The translations under genes were made by a program, and so were the position numbers. Positions 27,243-33,275 of a stretch of 33,275 bases of DNA are shown piece by piece. Numbering within the stretch: position 1 is the first letter of the stretch; each line of letters opens with the position of its first letter. The notes under the pieces were generated by a model. The model did not search any database and was not told the origin of the DNA. It saw only the letters and a list, made by a program, of their open reading frames with translations. Source of the stretch: Chitinivibrionales bacterium (GTDB taxonomy: Bacteria > Fibrobacterota > Chitinivibrionia > Chitinivibrionales > WJMI01); NCBI GenBank assembly GCA_014728015.1, contig WJMI01000215.1, positions 1-33,275 on the forward strand. Reading direction: 5' to 3'.

Positions 27243-28082
27243 ATGAAACCAGTATTCGAATATAACGACTACCGCAGGTTCCTCAAGGATTTCTATAACG
27301 AGAAAAAATCCGAGAATTCCCATTTCTCCTATCGCTTTATGGCCGGCAGGGTCGGCTTCAAATCCCCCGGTCATTTCACTCAAATCATTCAGGGCAAGGC
27401 CAATATCTCAATACATCTGATCGAGCGGTTCGCCCAATTCCTCAAGCTGAACAAAAAGGAGCGCTCCTATTTCCAGGAGCTTGTCCTATTCAACCAGGCC
27501 CGCAAGCACGAAGACAAGAAACGTCATTTCGAACGGCTCATTTCCTTTCGTGAATCATCGGTGCGCGTGCTCGCCGAAGATCAATATGAGTTTTACTCCG
27601 AGTGGTATTATACGGCAATCCGCGAGATTCTCAATTTCTATCCTTTTGATGGAGATTTGGGGAAGCTTGCCAAGATGGTGGATCCTCCTGTCACTCCGCA
27701 GGAAGCAAAAAAAGCGGTCAATCTGCTCGAGAAGCTCGGGTTGATCGAGAAACGGGATGATGGTTCATATGCGGTCACCGACAGAATGCTCACTACCGGC
27801 TACCACGCACAGGGCGTTGCGCTCAGCAACCATGTCCTCAATTCTCTCCGCCTCGCCGAGAACGCGCTCGATCACTTTCCCCGAAACGAACGAAACCTGT
27901 CAACCGTCTCTGTAAGCGTCTCACCGGAAGGTTATGAACGCATAGTTGAAGAGCTGCGGGCCTTTCGGCGAAAGATGCTCGAGATCGTGCGCAACGATGA
28001 AGGAGTCAACCGGGCATATCAATTCAACTTTCAGTTCTTCCCTCTCTCCAGATCCACCGATGATAAAGGAGCGGGCGAATGA
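27243..28082 (+). CDS. TIGR02147 family protein
   Basis: FEYNDYRRFLKDFYNEKKSENSHFSYRFMAGRVGFKSPGHFTQIIQGKANISIHLIERFAQFLKLNKKERSYFQELVLFNQA: characteristic N-terminus of this Fibrobacter-enriched family. Confidence 0.9.
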   Translation: MKPVFEYNDYRRFLKDFYNEKKSENSHFSYRFMAGRVGFKSPGHFTQIIQGKANISIHLIERFAQFLKLNKKERSYFQELVLFNQARKHEDKKRHFERLISFRESSVRVLAEDQYEFYSEWYYTAIREILNFYPFDGDLGKLAKMVDPPVTPQEAKKAVNLLEKLGLIEKRDDGSYAVTDRMLTTGYHAQGVALSNHVLNSLRLAENALDHFPRNERNLSTVSVSVSPEGYERIVEELRAFRRKMLEIVRNDEGVNRAYQFNFQFFPLSRSTDDKGAGE

Positions 28083-29830
28083 AGAACTGGATTCGCGTCC
28101 TCTCCGTCTGTTTCCTGGCCCTGGCCTGGAGCCGATGCTCGACGGATCCCGTGGCTGCGGATGACGGCGGCTCGTGGTCCGAGGTTGAGGCGCGGCTTGC
28201 CTATGCCAACGGCGCCGCCCCGGACAGCGCCCGCGTGTATCTGCTTCCCGACGATTTCGTTTCGTCCTCACCGGCTGCCGGAAGCAGCGGCAGCCGTCCC
28301 GACTCCATCGTCGACTCCACGGTGGCCGATGATCGCGGGAACTTCATGTTCGCCAAGGTGCGACCCGGCATCTACGTGGTCGAAGCGTTCGACGATAGTG
28401 TCAATGCCGTGCGCAAGTCAACGATCCTTGTCCGTGGCAACGAAACCAAGGATCTCGGTGTGCTCACGCTCAAGCCCACCGGCAGGATGACCGGAACCGT
28501 ACGGCTTACCGAAGGCGGCGATCCGCAGAAGATCCTGGTGGTTGCATCCGGCGGCAATCGTATCGTGTTCCCTGATGCCGGCGGGCAATTCGTGTTCGAC
28601 AGCCTCGCCGAAGGCATCTACGACATCCGCCTGCTCCCGCTGCTCCTCGACTACAGTGTCCTCGATACAGCCGCTATCATGGTGCTGTCGGGACACGCGA
28701 CCGACATTGGTGTGCTTACCCCTGCCTACACGGGGGTCCCCTCACCGCGAAGCCTGTCGCTGTCGTACGATTCAGTCAAACAGTTCGTTACGATCTCCTG
28801 GATCCCGGTCGATACCGGGGCCATCGCCGGCTATAATGTCTATCGCGCGCCGGTCGGTAACTACAATTTCGTCCGCATTACCGATCCATATGTGCCGAAA
28901 ACCGACACCGCGTTTGTCGACACGACCCCCCGGGAAGGAACCACATACCGATACCGGGTGACATCGCTGGATACCACGTTCCAGTATGAAGGTACTTGGG
29001 CAGGCACCGAAGAAGATACGGTTGCGATTACGGGCATTGCAGCAAACGTCGCAACCCACGCCTTATTCCAGAGCGGAGAGCTGGTCGAACTGACGGTCCT
29101 CGACAACGGGTCGTTCGCCGTTGCGCAGAACGGCACCATCCCTCTGGTGTATTTCTACCGGCGCAACGGTACGCTCAAGGCATCGTGGATGCCCGGCGAG
29201 CCCGCTCAGCTTCAGGACATGTACATCACCCACGATGATTCCGGCTATGTATACGTGGTTAATTACCAGGATGATAAGTACGTGACCGTGTTCCGCTGTG
29301 ATTCCGTGGGGACGGTTTCGCAAACATGGGTTACCGGTCTCACCTACGGCAACATCAACGGCATCGCGACCTGCGGCAAACACCTCTATGTAAATACCAT
29401 GCGGGACATGATGCAGCGGTTCGACATGACAGACACCACCGCAACCGCGCCGGACTCGATACCCAGGCCCGCGAAGGCGACTTCCACCAGAGGACTGGTC
29501 ATCAATCCATCGGCCGGCCTTCTCTACACCCGCCGATCATCCATCGTGTTCACGCTCGATACGGCGGCACACTATCTGGGTGAATTCACGGCGCGGCAGG
29601 AGGGACGCATCGCGGTTCGCCGTGACGGTCTCGTGTTCGTGGCCCACCGGAAGACGCAACGGATCAGCGTGTATGACCCCCAGGGCGAATTCCTTGCGCA
29701 ATTCGGGGTGGGGCACGGCAGCGTGGATCTCGGGGCGATTGCGTTTGGCGCTGATGACACTCTGTACGTGCTTGCCAAGGATGCACAGACCCTTCTCTGG
29801 GAACTCCGAAGATACGAGGTCCAGATATGA
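28079..29830 (+). CDS. Probable lipoprotein with carboxypeptidase-regulatory-like and FN3-like domains plus beta-propeller-like C-terminus
   Basis: MKNWIRVLSVCFLALAWSRCS; DDRGNFMFAKVRPGIYVVEAFDDS; SLSYDSVKQFVTISWIPVDTGAIAGYNVYR...TYRYRVTSLD; overlaps TIGR02147 stop by 4 nt. Confidence 0.75.
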   Translation: MKNWIRVLSVCFLALAWSRCSTDPVAADDGGSWSEVEARLAYANGAAPDSARVYLLPDDFVSSSPAAGSSGSRPDSIVDSTVADDRGNFMFAKVRPGIYVVEAFDDSVNAVRKSTILVRGNETKDLGVLTLKPTGRMTGTVRLTEGGDPQKILVVASGGNRIVFPDAGGQFVFDSLAEGIYDIRLLPLLLDYSVLDTAAIMVLSGHATDIGVLTPAYTGVPSPRSLSLSYDSVKQFVTISWIPVDTGAIAGYNVYRAPVGNYNFVRITDPYVPKTDTAFVDTTPREGTTYRYRVTSLDTTFQYEGTWAGTEEDTVAITGIAANVATHALFQSGELVELTVLDNGSFAVAQNGTIPLVYFYRRNGTLKASWMPGEPAQLQDMYITHDDSGYVYVVNYQDDKYVTVFRCDSVGTVSQTWVTGLTYGNINGIATCGKHLYVNTMRDMMQRFDMTDTTATAPDSIPRPAKATSTRGLVINPSAGLLYTRRSSIVFTLDTAAHYLGEFTARQEGRIAVRRDGLVFVAHRKTQRISVYDPQGEFLAQFGVGHGSVDLGAIAFGADDTLYVLAKDAQTLLWELRRYEVQI

Positions 29831-31653
29831 AAACACGCAATCGCGCTCCTTTCACTGGTATGTCACCACTTGCCCGGCCGCTAAGGCCGCCTGTTGCTGT
29901 CATGCTGTGTGCCATTGCTGCTGCGGCTTGTTCCGCTCCCGCCCCGCGCGAGAACTGCACTATCACTGTCCACGAGGGCGCCCGCCAGGTTTTCAAGGGA
30001 TTCGGGGTCGGCCAGAGCCTGTGGGATGCGCAGCAGGGGTACGCCGGCCTTCCCGACTCGGTACGGGACACGCTCGCGCGCTTTTTGTGGCACGATCTGA
30101 ACTTTCGCTACCTCAGGCTCCGCTCGACGGTCCGTCAATGCACTGATACGGCGAGCGACTGCGCGGGAAGCGTGTTTGACAGTTACGATTTGTATGTCCG
30201 GGATGCCCGGAAATATCAGGACAGCCTCGTACTCCTTCTGGCGCCCCATGGCGAAATCGGCGATGATTTGGACACCTACGCCCGCAAATACGCTTATCAG
30301 ATAAAAGCGCTTCGCGATACCGGCCTGGTCATCACCTACACCGGGATTTCCAACGAGCCCGACTGGGAGAACCTCCTGGATGCGGACCAGATACCGGAGC
30401 TCATCCGCGCGTTCAGGCGGCACCTGGACAGTCTCGGGCTCACCGATGTGCGCATCGTGGCGCCGGAAAACAGCAGCGCGGACTGGAAAGCCCAGGAGTT
30501 CGTGGATTCAATTCTCGCAGACCCCGCAGCGACGAGTGCGCTGGATGCATTTGCCACGCATTCGTATAACTGGTCTATCACCGAAGACATGAACGGGCTG
30601 GTCGAGCCGTACGTTCTCGGCGGCGCCAAGGAATACTGGATGACTGAAGCATCGGAGTTTGGCACCGAGCAATGGGAGGATGCCAAGGAAGCTTCCAGTG
30701 CATTGAGCCGGTATTTCGCCGACATGAACCATTTGTGCAATGTATGGTTCTTCTATGTTGGAATCAAGGGGGTCGAAAGCGACTGGCGCATGTCGGGAAA
30801 CAAGAATACCGCATTCTATATGATATTGTACCGCGCGGTCGAGCAGGACTGGGGCTACCTATTAAAGAGCTGGTATTTCAAGGCGGCAAGCCAGGCTATC
30901 GACCCGTATGCCGTCTTTCGCAAATCAACCACCAACCTTCGCCGAGTCGACTCGACCAAATACTGGCGCACCGAAGACAGCACAATGGTATACGCCTTCG
31001 GCCGCAAGGCGCCGCTCTATCTGGGAGCGGCCGTCAACCCCGACGGGAGCTGGTGTATTGGAGTCACGAACTACACAGGCGAGGTTCTTACTACACCTAT
31101 CACCGAAGTTCTCGAAGAAACTGTATACGATATCACAGTGAAGGTTGAAGAGCTTGTGGATTCGGGCGATATCGAGTTCAGTGTTACCCGGTGCAATGCG
31201 GATACCCCCTATGTCCACGAAGAAGGCACGGTGAGCATGCAGGACGGATTGGTACAGATAGACTCGCTGGGATCGTTCGACATGATCACCATGCGATCGC
31301 CGTCAGGGACGGTCGATGCGCGCGGAACCGCTTTGCCTTCACTGCCTCCCGGGCCATCGGCAAACGGCCTGAGACTCACTGCCCGCTGGTCGGCCGGCTC
31401 CCGTCATGCCGCACTGAGTTTTGATGTACCGCGAGAGACCGGTATGCGAGCCGTGCCAATAACAATCCGCGTGTACGATGTTCGCGGGCGGCTGGTGGCA
31501 ATCCCGTTGCGGCGGCTGGTCACACCAGGAACACACACGGTACACTGGAACGGACGCGGCATTGCCGGAGGGGTTCTTTCGTCCGGTGTATATGCGGTAC
31601 GGGCGGAGACCATAGCCGCCTCTGCTCGGGCCAGGATGGTGATTGGCAGGTAG
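29827..31653 (+). CDS. Lipoprotein glycoside hydrolase, GH30-like (clan GH-A), with C-terminal FlgD/sorting-like domain
   Basis: VFKGFGVGQSLWDAQQGYAGLPDSVRDTLARFLW; ITYTGISNEPDWENL (putative acid/base Glu); YWMTEASEFGTEQWE (putative nucleophile Glu); C-term ITIRVYDVRGRLVAIPLRRLVTPGTHTVHWNGRGIAGGVLSSGVYAVRAE. Confidence 0.78.
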   Translation: MKTRNRAPFTGMSPLARPLRPPVAVMLCAIAAAACSAPAPRENCTITVHEGARQVFKGFGVGQSLWDAQQGYAGLPDSVRDTLARFLWHDLNFRYLRLRSTVRQCTDTASDCAGSVFDSYDLYVRDARKYQDSLVLLLAPHGEIGDDLDTYARKYAYQIKALRDTGLVITYTGISNEPDWENLLDADQIPELIRAFRRHLDSLGLTDVRIVAPENSSADWKAQEFVDSILADPAATSALDAFATHSYNWSITEDMNGLVEPYVLGGAKEYWMTEASEFGTEQWEDAKEASSALSRYFADMNHLCNVWFFYVGIKGVESDWRMSGNKNTAFYMILYRAVEQDWGYLLKSWYFKAASQAIDPYAVFRKSTTNLRRVDSTKYWRTEDSTMVYAFGRKAPLYLGAAVNPDGSWCIGVTNYTGEVLTTPITEVLEETVYDITVKVEELVDSGDIEFSVTRCNADTPYVHEEGTVSMQDGLVQIDSLGSFDMITMRSPSGTVDARGTALPSLPPGPSANGLRLTARWSAGSRHAALSFDVPRETGMRAVPITIRVYDVRGRLVAIPLRRLVTPGTHTVHWNGRGIAGGVLSSGVYAVRAETIAASARARMVIGR

Positions 31654-31694
31654 AAGCGTGATTTGCCTTTTACCGGAATATGAAGAGAATACGC

Positions 31695-31748
31695 GACGGA
31701 GTTGCTTTGGTTGCCTTGACGCGAAAGGCAAAAAAACGCAACTCCGTC
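31695..31748. repeat. Nested inverted repeat (REP-like hairpin) with GACGGAG foot
   Basis: GACGGAGTTGC (31695-31705) / GCAACTCCGTC (31738-31748), 11-bp perfect arms; inside TTGCCTT (31711-31717) / AAGGCAA (31725-31731). Confidence 0.7.
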
Positions 31749-31798
31749 CCAAATGTTCAAATGTGCGTCAATGCGCCCACCCCTTTGCGCAATTGACA

Positions 31799-31827
31799 TT
31801 GACACAGCACGCCGTTTGCGCTATATT
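31799..31827 (+). promoter_or_regulatory. Near-consensus sigma-70 promoter just upstream of the DUF1648-like gene
   Basis: TTGACA (31799-31804), N17, TATATT (31822-31827); a second TTGACA immediately upstream (31793-31798). Confidence 0.65.
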
Positions 31828-31836
31828 CATGGTGCT

Positions 31837-32337
31837 ATGAATGCAAGACGTGTTCTCATCGGCGTTTTTATCCTGGGGGTCGTGCACTCCATCTATTATT
31901 TCCCCCAGCTTCCGCGCCACATGGCATCTCATTTTAACGCCCTGGGTGGTCCTGACTCATGGTCGTCGCGGCTTGCGTTCTATGCCACTTATCTCGGCGG
32001 TCTGGCCTTTACCACGATCATGTTCCTGGCAATCCCGTATTTTCTCAGAAGGGTCCCCCACAAGTGGGTCAACCTTCCCAACCGCGACTACTGGCTGGCG
32101 CCTTCCCGCGTGGATGAATCCCTTGCCCGATTCGGCACTGCACTATATCGGTTCGGCGCGGTCACCAACGCATTCATGATCTTCGCGTTCCAGTGCACGG
32201 TCATCGCCAATCTCAGACCGTCACTGGCATTCCCCAACGAAGTCATGGTTGGCGGGGTCGTATTCTACTTCGCGTTTACCGCTATCTGGGTAGTCACGCT
32301 GCTTCTATCCTTCAGGAAGACACATTCCCAGGCCTGA
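31837..32337 (+). CDS. Small membrane protein with DUF1648-like N-terminus
   Basis: MNARRVLIGVFILGVVHSIYYFPQLPRHMASHFNALGGPDSWSSR (YYPQLPDRIPTHF-type motif) and several TM segments. Confidence 0.72.
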   Translation: MNARRVLIGVFILGVVHSIYYFPQLPRHMASHFNALGGPDSWSSRLAFYATYLGGLAFTTIMFLAIPYFLRRVPHKWVNLPNRDYWLAPSRVDESLARFGTALYRFGAVTNAFMIFAFQCTVIANLRPSLAFPNEVMVGGVVFYFAFTAIWVVTLLLSFRKTHSQA

Positions 32338-32411
32338 AAGGCTAATAGCTAATAGGGACGGAGATTATTTTATCAATTTAATAATGCAACTCGAACGCTT
32401 GGAAGGATACA

Positions 32412-33275
32412 ATGGCTAGAATGCGCAGATTTGAGTTCAGCGGAGGCATCACACACGTGATGTCTCGCGGCATAGACGGGATGCCCGTCTTTCGTGACGA
32501 TGATGATCGCCATGCATTCCTTGCCCGTCTGGGCAGCGGGCTCAAGCGTACTGGATTTAAATGCTATGCATGGGCTCTCATGAATACGCACTACCATCTG
32601 GTGCTAAGGACCAACGAACACCGCCTCAGCCGTCTTATGCGATCACTCAACGGGGGCTATGCAATCCGCTACAATCGGAAATACTCCAGGAATGGCTACC
32701 TATTTCAGGATCGTTTCAAGTCGGTTGTATGCCATGATCAGGAGTATGCACGGGAGCTCGTTCGATATGTGCACCTGAATCCGCTCCGGGCAACAGTAGT
32801 TCCGAATATTGAGGCGCTGAAGTCATGGTTCTGGTGCGGCCACAGAGCGCTTCTGGGAGACAAGAGGGGATGCTCCTGGCAAAACACATCCGAAACCCTT
32901 CGCCGCTTCGGCCGGTTCGCTTCAGAGGCGAGAAAGTCCTACATCGCATTCCTCAACGCTGGGCTCGATATAGCTGCTTCGGACCCCGTCAACACGACCT
33001 CCGGAAATATCCCGTCCGATTCTTTCCCCCGCAAGCACCAGGAATTTGTCTTGCCGGGGATCGTAGGTGATCCCGATTTTGTCCGCGCCGCGTTGAAAGC
33101 AAATCGATTTGACAAGATCGCACAGAAACGTTATTTACATCAGGGGTGGAACCTGAAGCGGCTTGAGCAGTTTGTCACAGCCGCTTTCTCGCTTGAAGAT
33201 GCTACTCTTGCAACCCGAGGAAGACTGAGCCCGCGTTCTGAAGCACGGGCCGCTTTTGCATTTCTGGCCCACGAA
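32412..33275 (+). CDS. REP-associated tyrosine transposase (RAYT, Y1_Tnp), truncated at the right window edge
   Basis: ATG 32412 opens MARMRRFEFSGGITHVMSRGIDGMPVFRDDDDRHAFLARLGSGLKRTGFKCYAWALMNTHYHLVLRTNEHRLSRLMRSLNGGYAIRYNRKYSRNGYLFQDRFKSVVCHDQEYARELVRYVHLNPLRA... with HYH and YVHLNPLRA motifs. Open to the last base, hence absent from the ORF track. Confidence 0.93.
   Translation, partial: MARMRRFEFSGGITHVMSRGIDGMPVFRDDDDRHAFLARLGSGLKRTGFKCYAWALMNTHYHLVLRTNEHRLSRLMRSLNGGYAIRYNRKYSRNGYLFQDRFKSVVCHDQEYARELVRYVHLNPLRATVVPNIEALKSWFWCGHRALLGDKRGCSWQNTSETLRRFGRFASEARKSYIAFLNAGLDIAASDPVNTTSGNIPSDSFPRKHQEFVLPGIVGDPDFVRAALKANRFDKIAQKRYLHQGWNLKRLEQFVTAAFSLEDATLATRGRLSPRSEARAAFAFLAHE

Noticed and set aside
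1-33275. CRISPR array, tRNA, rRNA or prophage
   Set aside because: No regularly spaced direct repeats, no recognisable T-loop/anticodon arms, and no phage structural genes seen on either strand.

Overview
This is a GC-rich bacterial chromosomal window, probably from the Fibrobacterota/Chitinispirillia lineage. That placement is an inference from a TIGR02147-family regulator and secreted proteins with C-terminal FlgD/sorting-like tails; there is no rRNA marker. I support about 27 genes. They include: a vWA-domain surface protein truncated at the left edge (minus strand, absent from the ORF track); an ankyrin-repeat protein; a TolB/PD40-like lipoprotein; a divergent chorismate synthase-like protein; a catalytic and a degenerate M16 peptidase flanking a nucleoside hydrolase; a flavodoxin; PIN-PhoH; Ogt-type MGMT; a two-gene HTH/small-protein unit; RmuC; a radical SAM protein; a secreted protein divergent from a tandem-GntR regulator; DUF4416; a complete rnfCDGEAB operon; a small Cys-rich protein with a consensus promoter and SD; a TIGR02147 / lipoprotein / GH30-like operon; a DUF1648-like membrane protein; and a REP-associated (RAYT/Y1) transposase truncated at the right edge (also absent from the ORF track). 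The best leads are the AroC-like protein with lost active-site motifs, the 73-aa Cys-rich protein, the tandem-GntR regulator with its palindromic intergenic region, the RAYT with repeated GGGACGGAG motifs, and the 4-bp-overlapping TIGR02147 operon. I saw no CRISPR array, tRNA or rRNA. All homology calls are by eye from motifs; no database search was run.
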